A stretch of DNA of 20,962 bases from an uncultured Oscillospiraceae bacterium (lineage in GTDB: Bacteria > Bacillota_A > Clostridia > Oscillospirales > Oscillospiraceae). The notes under the pieces are model-generated. The model made no database searches. It had not been told where the DNA came from and was given only the letters and a program-made list of their open reading frames with translations. Of this stretch, positions 1 to 7,260 are shown in pieces. Every line of letters begins with the position of its first letter. The stretch's first letter is position 1. The DNA is taken from positions 1 to 20,962 of the forward strand of contig CANRMG010000012.1 in the NCBI GenBank assembly GCA_947631675.1, read 5' to 3'. Made by a program: the position numbers and the translations under genes.

Positions 1-533
1 ACGGCGCGGTCAGCTGCTGGATGTACCTGATCGGCATGGCGGCGGCGCTGTTCACCGGGGAGTATGACATCGCCCAGATCCTTCTGAAGGCCGGGCTCGG
101 CATAGCGGGCCTTCTCATCGTGGTGCTGTCCACCGTCACCACCACCTTCCTGGACGCCTGGTCCGCCGGCATCTCCAGCGAATCCGTGTCCTCCAGGCTG
201 AACGGCAAGTGGGTGGCCGTGGCCGCCGCTGTCATCGGCACCATCGGCGCCATCGTCTTCCCCATGGACGACATCACCGACTTCCTGTACCTCATCGGCT
301 CCGTCTTTGCGCCCATGATCGCCGTGCAGATCGCCACGTTCTTCATCCTGAAAACGGACACCAGCGGCAAGGCCGCCGACGGCGTGAACCTGGCCGTGTG
401 GCTGGCGGGCTTCATCCTCTACCGGCTGCTCATGCGGGTGGACATCGTGGTGGGCAACACCCTGCCCGACATGCTGATCACCATGGCCCTGTGCGTCGTG
501 GTGAACAAGCTGGTGGGAAAGGCGCGCAAATGA
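1..533 (+). CDS. cytX: CytX-like NCS1 permease, hydroxymethylpyrimidine uptake (5' truncated)
   Basis: Only the C-terminal ~177 residues are present; the reading frame is open from base 3 and the true start lies left of the window. The fragment has about five hydrophobic segments and the segment VTTTFLDAWSAG, which resembles NCS1 cytosine/HMP permeases of the CytX group. CytX-type proteins are thought to import the thiamine pyrimidine precursor HMP across the cytoplasmic membrane. The stop overlaps the start of thiamine pyrophosphokinase by 4 bases (ATGA at 530-533), so the two are cotranscribed and probably translationally coupled; this neighbour is the main reason for preferring HMP over cytosine as substrate. 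Any TPP riboswitch would lie upstream, outside the window. Family is fairly sure; substrate is inferred. Confidence 0.75.
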   Translation, partial: GAVSCWMYLIGMAAALFTGEYDIAQILLKAGLGIAGLLIVVLSTVTTTFLDAWSAGISSESVSSRLNGKWVAVAAAVIGTIGAIVFPMDDITDFLYLIGSVFAPMIAVQIATFFILKTDTSGKAADGVNLAVWLAGFILYRLLMRVDIVVGNTLPDMLITMALCVVVNKLVGKARK

Positions 534-1153
534 GGCGGTGCGTCGTGGTCGGCGGCGCGGACATCGGCCGCTATGACCTGGCCCGGGCCGCTCTGAAGCC
601 GGACGACTATGTGATATACTGCGACAGCGGCCTGAAGCACCGGGCCGCTCTGGACGCGGCGCCGGACCTGATCGTGGGGGATTTCGATTCCTGGGACGAC
701 CCACATATGGCGGATGTGGAAACCATCGTCCTGCCCTGTGTAAAGGACGACACCGACACGGTCTACGCCGTGAAGGAGGCCTTGAATCGGGGCTTTGAGG
801 AATTTCTGCTGCTGGGTGCGGCGGGCGGCCGGCTGGACCACACCCTGGGAAACGTCTCGCTGCTGCTCATGCTGGACAGCCTGGGGAAAAAAGCCGTTCT
901 TTTGGACGACTACTCCCAAATGGAGATCCTCTCCCGGGAGCGGACCCATATCGGCGGCGAGTATGCCTTCTTCTCCCTTCTGAACATCGCCGGCCCCGCC
1001 CGGGGCATCACCATCCGCGGGGCCAAGTACCCCCTGGAGGACGCGGAGATCACCTGCGATTACCAATACGGCATCAGCAACGAGCCCCTTCCCGGCATGA
1101 CCGCGGAGGTCTCCCTCCGGGAGGGCCGCCTGCTGCTGGTGAAGGTGTTCTGA
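530..1153 (+). CDS. thiN: Thiamine pyrophosphokinase
   Basis: The 207-residue product has the usual length for thiamine pyrophosphokinase, which transfers pyrophosphate from ATP to thiamine to make TPP in the cytosol. Visible motifs are CDSG (31-34), GDFDS (50-54), the acidic DDTDT (73-77) and GGRLDHTLGN (99-108), the conserved nucleotide, metal and thiamine binding segments. The C-terminal part (about 130-207) fits the beta-rich thiamine-binding domain. The frame stays open upstream to 209, but the ATG at 530 gives a normal-length protein and overlaps the permease stop by 4 bases. There is only a weak purine stretch before the start, so coupling to the permease probably matters. The operon pairs precursor import with the final activation step. 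Confidence 0.93.
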   Translation: MRRCVVVGGADIGRYDLARAALKPDDYVIYCDSGLKHRAALDAAPDLIVGDFDSWDDPHMADVETIVLPCVKDDTDTVYAVKEALNRGFEEFLLLGAAGGRLDHTLGNVSLLLMLDSLGKKAVLLDDYSQMEILSRERTHIGGEYAFFSLLNIAGPARGITIRGAKYPLEDAEITCDYQYGISNEPLPGMTAEVSLREGRLLLVKVF

Positions 1154-1172
1154 GACTATCCACGGCCTAAAA

Positions 1173-1204
1173 AAAAGACCGGCGTCGGCGGACGCCGGTC
1201 TTTT
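1173..1204 (+). terminator. Rho-independent terminator after thiN
   Basis: A perfect 10-bp stem GACCGGCGTC/GACGCCGGTC (1177-1186 with 1191-1200) closes a GGCG loop. It is preceded by a run of A and followed by TTTT. It ends the thiamine operon; the flanking A-tract gives it some activity on the other strand too. Confidence 0.9.
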
Positions 1205-1230
1205 CATATGCCGGTCCCATATGATATACT
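1202..1230 (+). promoter_or_regulatory. Weak candidate promoter for the phosphatase gene
   Basis: A TATACT -10 hexamer at 1225-1230 follows a poor -35 (TTTCAT 1202-1207 at 17 bp, or TTTTCA 1201-1206 at 18 bp). It lies directly after the thiN terminator, the only place a promoter for the next gene could be. The -35 match is weak. Confidence 0.4.
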
Positions 1231-1264
1231 AATTCTGATATTACACCGCGAGGAGCTGCATAAC

Positions 1265-1726
1265 GTGTACAGGATATTGTTCATTTGCCACGGGAACATC
1301 TGCCGGAGCCCCATGGCTGAGTTCGTGATGAAGGACGTGGTGAAAAAGGCGGGACTGGCGGACCAATTTTCCATCGCCTCCGCCGCCACCAGCACCGAGG
1401 AGATCGGAAATCCGGTCTATCCCCCTGCCCGGCGGATGCTGGCCAAACACGGCATCGACTGCGCCGGCAAGACCGCCCGCCAGATGACCCGTCAGGACTA
1501 CCAGCGCTACGACCTGCTCATCGGCATGGACGGGGCCAACCTGCGCAACATGCGCCGCATCTGCGGGGGCGACAGCGAGGACAAGCTGCGGCTGCTTTTG
1601 GAATACACCGACCGGCCCGGCGACGTGGCGGACCCCTGGTATACCGGGGACTTCGAGTCCACCTGGCGGGACGTGGACGAGGGCTGCCATGGCCTGCTGG
1701 CCGCCATACAGGAGGGCCGGGCTTAG
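1265..1726 (+). CDS. Low-molecular-weight protein tyrosine phosphatase
   Basis: This 153-residue protein hydrolyses phosphotyrosine (or phosphoarginine, as in the YwlE subgroup) on proteins. The P-loop CHGNICRS at residues 8-15 is the CX5RS signature with nucleophile Cys8 and Arg14, and DPWYTGDFE near 123-131 carries the general acid Asp123. The start chosen is GTG 1265, which has AGGAG at 1251-1255 with 9-nt spacing and begins 6 residues before the P-loop region, as usual; the frame is open further upstream (1208) but lacks a ribosome site there. The gene is monocistronic, between the thiN terminator and the strong lic-operon promoter. No BY-kinase is nearby to name a partner, so the substrate is unknown. 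Confidence 0.92.
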   Translation: MYRILFICHGNICRSPMAEFVMKDVVKKAGLADQFSIASAATSTEEIGNPVYPPARRMLAKHGIDCAGKTARQMTRQDYQRYDLLIGMDGANLRNMRRICGGDSEDKLRLLLEYTDRPGDVADPWYTGDFESTWRDVDEGCHGLLAAIQEGRA

Positions 1727-1729
1727 GGG

Positions 1730-1758
1730 TTGACATCCCCGCCCGGCCGTATTATAAT
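1730..1758 (+). promoter_or_regulatory. Perfect-consensus sigma-A promoter of the lic-like operon
   Basis: TTGACA (1730-1735), a 17-bp spacer and TATAAT (1753-1758) match the sigma-70/sigma-A consensus at all 12 positions. The -35 begins 4 bases after the phosphatase stop codon. The predicted start point is about 1765, leaving a leader of roughly 25 nt before the first start codon. Confidence 0.93.
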
Positions 1759-1788
1759 GGCCATATGTTCACGAAATGAGGTTCTATA

Positions 1789-3528
1789 TTGTTTATGAAC
1801 ATTCAGGAAATGGACATCCTGAACATTTTGGGCGGTGAGCCCTTCAGCAGCCAGCGGCTTCTGGCGGAGCAGAGCGGCCACAGCCTGGGTGCGGTGAACC
1901 GCTGCCTGCGGTCATTGACGGAGCAGGGGTATCTGGCCGATATGCGCCCCACGGAAAAGGCCCGGGCCCTCCTGGAGGAGAGCCGCCCCCGGCAGGCGGT
2001 CATCCTGGCCGCCGGGGCGGGCATGCGCATGGCGCCCATCAACACCGAGACGCCCAAGGGGCTCTTGGAAGTCCACGGGGAGACGCTCATTGAGCGGCTC
2101 ATCCGCCAGCTCCACGAGGCGGGCGTGACGGACATCGCTGTGGTGGTGGGCTTCATGAAGGAGGCCTATGAGTTTTTGATCGACCAGTACGGCGTTCGTC
2201 TCCTGGTGAACAGGGACTACGCCGGGCGGAACAACCTCCACTCCCTGGCTCTGGCGGCGGACCGGCTGGAAAACGCCTATGTGCTGCCCTGCGACGTGTG
2301 GTGTGCGGATAACCCCTTCTCCCCCCGGGAGCTTTACGGCTGGTACATGGTCACCGATGAACCCTCCCCCGTCTCCACGGTCCGGCCCAACCGGCGCATG
2401 GAGCTAGTGCCCGCCCAGGGCGGCAGCGCCATGGTGGGCGTGGCCTACATCCCCCGGGCCCTGGCGGGGCCGCTGCGCTCCCGCATCCTCGCCATGGACG
2501 CCGACAGCCGCTGTCACGACGCCTGGTGGGAGGACGCCCTCTTTTCCTGCGGCGTGACGGTATACGCCCGTGTCTGGCCCGCCGGTAAGGCGGTGGAGAT
2601 CAACACCTACGACGGTCTGCGGGAGCTGGACAGCGGCTCGGCCCATCTCCGCTCCCGGGCCATATCCGCCGCGGCGGCGGCACTGGACGCGGACCCCGCC
2701 GACGTCCTGGACGTGGAGGTGCTGAAAAAGGGCATCACCAACCGCTCCTTCCTCTTCACCTGCCGGGGCGAGCGGTACGTCATGCGGGTGCCCGGAGAGG
2801 GCACGGACAAGCTCATCGACCGCCGTCAGGAGGCGGCGGCATACGCCGCCATCCGGGGAAAGGGCCTTTGCGACGACCCGGTGCTCCTGGACCCCAATAC
2901 GGGCTACAAGCTGACCCGGTTCCTGGACCGGGTGCGGGTGTGCGACCCGGAGAATATGGACGATGTGCGCCGGTGCATGGCCCGGCTGCGGGCGTTCCAT
3001 GAAATGCGCCTCACGGTTCCCCACGAATTCGACATCTTCGCCACCATCGACTACTACGAGTCCCTTTGGGACGGGGCCCCCTCCATCTACCGGGACTACA
3101 CCGTAACAAAGGCCAATGTTCTGTCCCTGCGGCCCTTTATCGACGCCCACGCCGGCGAGAAGTGCCTCACCCACATGGATGCGGTGCCGGACAACTTTCT
3201 CTTCACCGGCCGGGACGGGGCGGAGATACAGCTCATCGACTGGGAGTACGCCGGGATGCAGGACCCCCATGTGGACGTCGCCATGTTCGCCATCTACGCC
3301 CTCTACGACCGGGCGCAGACCGACCGGCTCATCGACGCCTACTTCCCTGAGGGCTGCCCGGCGGAGACCCGGCTCAAAATTTACTGCTATATGGCCGCCG
3401 GGGGGCTTCTGTGGAGCAATTGGTGCGAGTATAAGCGCAACCTGGGCGTGGAGTTCGGGGAGTATTCCCTGCGCCAGTACCGCTACGCCAAGGACTTTTA
3501 CCGTCTTGCAAAGGAGCTGGGGGCATGA
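1789..3528 (+). CDS. Winged-helix / LicC-like nucleotidyltransferase / LicA-like choline kinase fusion
   Basis: A 579-residue three-domain protein. Residues ~4-65 look like a MarR/winged-helix DNA-binding domain. Residues ~70-280 are a nucleotidyltransferase with AAGAGMR (74-80) and the PK of the substrate loop (89-90). Residues ~290-579 are a choline-kinase/APH-type kinase with the Brenner motif HMDAVPDN (462-469) and IDWEYAG (483-489). Such proteins phosphorylate choline (LicA role) and make CDP-choline (LicC role) for decorating surface polymers. The nucleotidyltransferase domain is atypical: the usual DxD is PCD (167-169) and the usual EID is EIN (270-272), whereas the next gene has both intact, so this domain may be impaired or altered. 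Start: TTG 1789 with GAGG 7 nt upstream; ATG 1795 is the alternative. The stop overlaps the next start (ATGA). The choline substrate is inferred from homology and the adjacent transporter. Confidence 0.85.
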   Translation: MFMNIQEMDILNILGGEPFSSQRLLAEQSGHSLGAVNRCLRSLTEQGYLADMRPTEKARALLEESRPRQAVILAAGAGMRMAPINTETPKGLLEVHGETLIERLIRQLHEAGVTDIAVVVGFMKEAYEFLIDQYGVRLLVNRDYAGRNNLHSLALAADRLENAYVLPCDVWCADNPFSPRELYGWYMVTDEPSPVSTVRPNRRMELVPAQGGSAMVGVAYIPRALAGPLRSRILAMDADSRCHDAWWEDALFSCGVTVYARVWPAGKAVEINTYDGLRELDSGSAHLRSRAISAAAAALDADPADVLDVEVLKKGITNRSFLFTCRGERYVMRVPGEGTDKLIDRRQEAAAYAAIRGKGLCDDPVLLDPNTGYKLTRFLDRVRVCDPENMDDVRRCMARLRAFHEMRLTVPHEFDIFATIDYYESLWDGAPSIYRDYTVTKANVLSLRPFIDAHAGEKCLTHMDAVPDNFLFTGRDGAEIQLIDWEYAGMQDPHVDVAMFAIYALYDRAQTDRLIDAYFPEGCPAETRLKIYCYMAAGGLLWSNWCEYKRNLGVEFGEYSLRQYRYAKDFYRLAKELGA

Positions 3529-4250
3529 GCGCGCACACCGTAAAACGGGCCATCATCATGGCCGCCGGGGAGGGCACCCGGCTCCGGCCCCTGACATTGA
3601 CCACCCCCAAGCCCCTTATCCCCGTGAACGGCGTACCCATGATAGAATCCTGCATCTGCGCTCTACGGGAAAACGGGATAACTGAGATATACGTTGTGGT
3701 GGGGTACAAGAAGGAGCAGTTCGCGTACCTGCCCGCAAAATACCCGGGCCTCACGCTTATCGAAAACTCCTGGTACGACGCCTGCAACAACATCTCCTCC
3801 CTGTACGCCGCCCGGGAGCACATAGAGGACGCCATCATCCTGGACGGGGACCAGCTCATTCAAGACCCCGCCGTTCTGGCGTCCGGTTTTGACCGCTCCG
3901 GCTACAACTGCGTGTGGACCGAGGAGCATACGGACGAGTGGCTGCTGACCGTAGAAAACGGCGTGGTGACCCATTGCAGCCGCACCGGCGGCAGCCACGG
4001 CTGGCAGCTCTACAGCGTCTCCCGCTGGACGGCAGAGGACGGACGGAAACTGAAAGAGCACCTGGAACTGGAATTTGAGGAGAAAAAAAAACGGCAGATC
4101 TACTGGGACGACGTGGCGCTGTTCTGCCACCCCGGCGACTACCGATTGGGTGTGTGGCCAATGAATAGAGGCGACGTTTTGGAGATCGACAGCCTCGCAG
4201 ACCTGGCCGCCGCAGACCCGGCCTACCGGCATCTCATGAAGGAGGGATGA
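3525..4250 (+). CDS. licC: LicC-like CTP:phosphocholine cytidylyltransferase
   Basis: A 241-residue single-domain nucleotidyltransferase of normal LicC length. The nucleotide loop AAGEGTR (13-19), TTPKPLIPV (26-34), the metal-binding DGD (107-109) and EIDSLADL (220-227) are all present, so this copy looks catalytically complete. It would condense phosphocholine with CTP to give CDP-choline and pyrophosphate in the cytosol. It overlaps the fusion gene by 4 bases, and AAGGAG at 3511-3516 gives it its own ribosome site 8 nt before the ATG. The downstream transporter follows with another overlap or near-contact. CTP and phosphocholine are inferred from family and operon; a related sugar or polyol nucleotidyltransferase cannot be excluded. 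Confidence 0.82.
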   Translation: MSAHTVKRAIIMAAGEGTRLRPLTLTTPKPLIPVNGVPMIESCICALRENGITEIYVVVGYKKEQFAYLPAKYPGLTLIENSWYDACNNISSLYAAREHIEDAIILDGDQLIQDPAVLASGFDRSGYNCVWTEEHTDEWLLTVENGVVTHCSRTGGSHGWQLYSVSRWTAEDGRKLKEHLELEFEEKKKRQIYWDDVALFCHPGDYRLGVWPMNRGDVLEIDSLADLAAADPAYRHLMKEG

Positions 4251-4252
4251 AC

Positions 4253-5797
4253 ATGGAGAAGAAAACTGCCGCCCAAAAGCGGCGTCTGGACCCCTTCACC
4301 ACCGTGGTGCCCTTCGGGGCGATATTGGCGCTTTGCGTGGTGTTCATCCTCTCGCCGGAGCGCTCCACCGGGGCCCTGGCCGCCATCCGGGGCTTTCTCG
4401 GCGACAGCTTCGGGGTCTATTACCTCATCATCGGCCTCGGCGTGCTCATCGTGTCGCTGTGGATCTCCTTCTCCCCCATCGGGAAGATCACCCTTGGCCG
4501 GCCTGGGGAGAAGCCCAAGTACGGCTTTTGGACCTGGGGGGCCATGGTGTTCACCTGCGGCCTGGCCGCCGACATCCTCTTCTACTCCCTGTGCGAGTGG
4601 ATATACTACGCCCAGGAGCCCCATGTGGCGAAGATGGGCTCCATCCAGGACTGGGCCTCCACCTACCCCCTGTTCCACTGGGGCCCCACGGTGTGGAGCT
4701 TTTACGCCACCCTGGCCGCCTGCTTCGGATTCATGCTCCACGTCCGGGGGGTGAAGAAGCAGAAATACTCCGAGGCCTGCCGGGCCATCCTGGGCCCCCA
4801 TACGGACAGGGCGGCAGGCCGGTTCATCGACGTTCTGGCGGTCATCGCCCTCATCGCGGGCACCGCCACTACCTTCTCCGTGGCCACGCCGCTGCTGTCG
4901 GCGGCCCTGACCTCCCTGGTGGGGGCGCAAAGCTCTAAGTATCTCACCATCGCCATTCTGGTCATCACCTGCCTCGTGTACACCGCGGCGGTGCTGAGGG
5001 GGATCAAAGGCGTCTCCTGGCTGGCCAACGCCTGCATGTACCTCTTCGGGGCGCTGCTTCTGTACGTACTTATATTCGGCGGGCAGGCCCGGTACATCGT
5101 CGAGACGGGCTTCACCGCCCTGGGCAACATGTTCCAGAATTACATCGGCCTCTCCACCTGGACGGACGCCCTTCGCACCTCCTCCTTCCCCCAGAACTGG
5201 ACCATCTTCTACTGGGCCTACTGGATGGTGTGGGCGGTGGCCTCCCCCTTCTTCATGGGCTCTATCAGCCGGGGCCGGACGGTGAAACAGGTCATCCTGG
5301 GCACCTACATCTTCGGTGTCAGCAGCACACTTGTCTCCTTCATCGTCCTGGGCAATTACGGCCTCGGCCTGCAGATGATGGGAAAGATGGACGTGCTGGG
5401 CTTTTACGGCGCCTGCGGGGACCTGTATCAAACCGTCATTGCCATCCTGGGGACCCTGCCCTGCCATCAGATCGTGCTGGGGCTGCTGGCCCTGGCCATG
5501 ATCGCCTTCTACGCCACCAGCTTCGATTCCATCACCCTGGTGGCCAGCCAGTACAGCTACCGGGAGCTCACCGGAGACGAGGAGGCCAGCCGGGGGATGA
5601 AGCTCTTCTGGGCCATCCTGCTCATCCTCCTGCCCATCGCCCTCATCTTCTCCGAGGGATCCATGAACAACCTGCAGACCGTGTCCATCATCGCGGCCTT
5701 CCCCATCGCCATGGTCATCGTGCTCATCATCGCCAGCTTCATCAAGGACGCCAAGACCTATCTGAAGGAGCTGGGCACAGCCGATAAGTCATCATAA
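4253..5797 (+). CDS. BCCT-family choline/betaine/carnitine transporter
   Basis: A 514-residue integral membrane protein with about 12 hydrophobic segments, within the BCCT family range. The signature NWTIFYWAYW followed by SISRGRT (about 315-343) and FHWGPTVWSFY (about 141-151) identify the family. It imports a quaternary amine, here most likely choline for the kinase encoded upstream; it takes the place of LicB in the lic1 operon of Haemophilus. Two in-frame starts exist, ATG 4247 (overlapping the licC stop) and ATG 4253. AAGGAGG at 4239-4245 is 7 nt from the second and only 1 nt from the first, so 4253 is chosen. The segment usually carrying a glycine-rich GxGxG-like stretch in BetP reads CGLAADILFY here. 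A terminator follows directly. Confidence 0.9.
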   Translation: MEKKTAAQKRRLDPFTTVVPFGAILALCVVFILSPERSTGALAAIRGFLGDSFGVYYLIIGLGVLIVSLWISFSPIGKITLGRPGEKPKYGFWTWGAMVFTCGLAADILFYSLCEWIYYAQEPHVAKMGSIQDWASTYPLFHWGPTVWSFYATLAACFGFMLHVRGVKKQKYSEACRAILGPHTDRAAGRFIDVLAVIALIAGTATTFSVATPLLSAALTSLVGAQSSKYLTIAILVITCLVYTAAVLRGIKGVSWLANACMYLFGALLLYVLIFGGQARYIVETGFTALGNMFQNYIGLSTWTDALRTSSFPQNWTIFYWAYWMVWAVASPFFMGSISRGRTVKQVILGTYIFGVSSTLVSFIVLGNYGLGLQMMGKMDVLGFYGACGDLYQTVIAILGTLPCHQIVLGLLALAMIAFYATSFDSITLVASQYSYRELTGDEEASRGMKLFWAILLILLPIALIFSEGSMNNLQTVSIIAAFPIAMVIVLIIASFIKDAKTYLKELGTADKSS

Positions 5798-5800
5798 CTG

Positions 5801-5840
5801 CCAGTCCCCGGCCGCATTTGGCCGGGACTGGTCTATTTTC
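5801..5840 (+). terminator. Rho-independent terminator of the lic-like operon
   Basis: The arms CCAGTCCC...GGCC and GGCC...GGGACTGG pair around a GCATTT loop with one bulged C, followed by GTCTATTTT. It lies 3 bases after the BCCT stop codon. Confidence 0.85.
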
Positions 5841-5870
5841 CCAAAAAGCGGGACGATCGCATAAAAAGGA

Positions 5871-5899
5871 TTGCAAATCCAGGCCGTATCAACTATACT
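5871..5899 (+). promoter_or_regulatory. Promoter of the aminotransferase gene
   Basis: TTGCAA (5871-5876), a 17-bp spacer and TATACT (5894-5899) make a good sigma-A promoter, with a leader of about 20 nt to the start at 5926. Confidence 0.8.
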
Positions 5900-5925
5900 G
5901 TATGAAAATAAAATAAGGAACGGTT

Positions 5926-7215
5926 ATGACAATGAAAAGTTATCTCGATATGACAAAAGCGGAGCTGACAGCGGAGCATGAGGCCGTCAGCAAGCAATAC
6001 GCGGCCCTGGCCGCCGTGCCCCGGAACCTGAATATGGCCCGTGGCAAGCCCAACCCCGCCCAGCTGGACCTGTCCATGGATCTGCTGCGGCTGGACCCGG
6101 CGGGCCTGACCCACACCGCCTCCGGCGCCGATACCCGCAACTACGGCGAGCCCACCGGCATCAGCGAGTGCAAGAAGCTGTTCGCGGACCTTCTGGGTCT
6201 GGAGGAGAAGAACATCATCGTGGGCGGCCAGTCCAGCCTGAACCTGATGTACGACAGCGTGGTACGGGCGCTGCTGCTGGGCGTATACGGCGGTACGAAG
6301 CCCTGGGGCCAGCAGGGAAAGCTGAAGTTCCTCTGCCCGGTGCCCGGCTATGACCGCCACTTCGCCGTCACCGCCGAGTTCGGCTTTGAGCTGGTCAACA
6401 TCCCCATGCTGCCCACCGGCCCGGACATGGACCTGGTGAAGAAGTACGTGGAGTCCGACCCCGCCGTGAAGGGCATCTGGTGCGTGCCCAAGTACTCCAA
6501 TCCCTCCGGCATCACCTACTCCGACGACACGGTCCGGGCCTTCGCGGCTTTGAAGCCCGCGGCAGACGACTTCCGTATCTTCTGGGACAACGCCTACTGT
6601 GTGCACTGCTTCGAGGAGGAAGATGACCAGCTTCTGAACATCTTCGACGCCTGCAAGGAGCAGGGCAGCGAGGACATGGTCTACGAGTTCGCCTCCACCA
6701 GCAAGATCACCTTCGGCGGCGCGGGCGTGTCCGTGCTGGCTGCCAGCGAGAACAACATCAAGCTCATCTCCAGGCAGATGGGCGTGCAGACCATCGGTCA
6801 CGACAAGGTCAACCAGCTCCGCCACGTCCAGTTTTTGAAGGACGCCGCCGGCGTCCGGGCCCACATGAAAAAGCACGCCGCCATCGTAAAGCCCAAGTTC
6901 GACTGCGTGCTCCAGGCCCTGGATCAGGAGATCGCCCCTCGGGGCATCGCCCACTGGAACCGGCCCAAGGGCGGCTACTTTGTGGCCTATGAGGGCCTGG
7001 ACGGCACCGCGTCCCGGTGCGTGGCCCTGTGCAAGGAGGCGGGTCTGGCCCTGACCCCCGCCGGCGCCCCCTTCCCCTACGGGAAGGACCCCCACGACAG
7101 CGTCATCCGCATCGCCCCCACCTTCCCCTCCCTGGAGGAGCTGCAGGCGGCCGTGGAGCTGTTCTGCGTGGCGGCAAGGCTGGCGGCCCTGGAAGCGCTG
7201 CTGGCGAAGGCATAA
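5926..7215 (+). CDS. PLP-dependent aminotransferase, aspartate aminotransferase-like (PF12897 type)
   Basis: A 429-residue fold-type I PLP enzyme. The Schiff-base lysine is Lys260 in ASTSKITFGG, DNAY (221-224) holds the Asp that pairs with the PLP ring nitrogen, and NPSG (192-195) plus a C-terminal VIRIAPT arginine fit the substrate carboxylate site. The N-terminus with NMARGKPNPAQLDLS and GADTRNYGEPTG resembles the group once called MocR-type/alanine-glyoxylate and later assigned as subclass Ic aspartate aminotransferases (from memory), which interconvert aspartate and 2-oxoglutarate with oxaloacetate and glutamate. It is monocistronic with its own promoter and terminator. AAGGA at 5915-5919 precedes ATG 5926 by 6 nt; a second ATG at 5932 is less well placed. 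Family is sure; the exact amino donor is not. Confidence 0.88.
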   Translation: MTMKSYLDMTKAELTAEHEAVSKQYAALAAVPRNLNMARGKPNPAQLDLSMDLLRLDPAGLTHTASGADTRNYGEPTGISECKKLFADLLGLEEKNIIVGGQSSLNLMYDSVVRALLLGVYGGTKPWGQQGKLKFLCPVPGYDRHFAVTAEFGFELVNIPMLPTGPDMDLVKKYVESDPAVKGIWCVPKYSNPSGITYSDDTVRAFAALKPAADDFRIFWDNAYCVHCFEEEDDQLLNIFDACKEQGSEDMVYEFASTSKITFGGAGVSVLAASENNIKLISRQMGVQTIGHDKVNQLRHVQFLKDAAGVRAHMKKHAAIVKPKFDCVLQALDQEIAPRGIAHWNRPKGGYFVAYEGLDGTASRCVALCKEAGLALTPAGAPFPYGKDPHDSVIRIAPTFPSLEELQAAVELFCVAARLAALEALLAKA

Positions 7216-7230
7216 ATACCGCACAACGGA

Positions 7231-7260
7231 GCGCCCGGCCAAATGGCCGGGCGCTTTTAT
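7231..7260 (+). terminator. Rho-independent terminator after the aminotransferase
   Basis: A perfect 10-bp stem GCGCCCGGCC/GGCCGGGCGC around AAAT is followed by TTTTAT. It abuts the stop codon of the converging symporter gene and has no T-run on the opposite strand, so it works mainly for the + strand gene. Confidence 0.9.

Noticed and set aside
1..20. TPP riboswitch for the thiamine operon
   Set aside because: The operon start is outside the window; no riboswitch sequence is present here.
4223..5467. A 414-codon minus-strand frame opposite the BCCT gene
   Set aside because: Composition is antisense-like (Gly/Gln/Asp/His-rich) and the + strand encodes a clear transporter.
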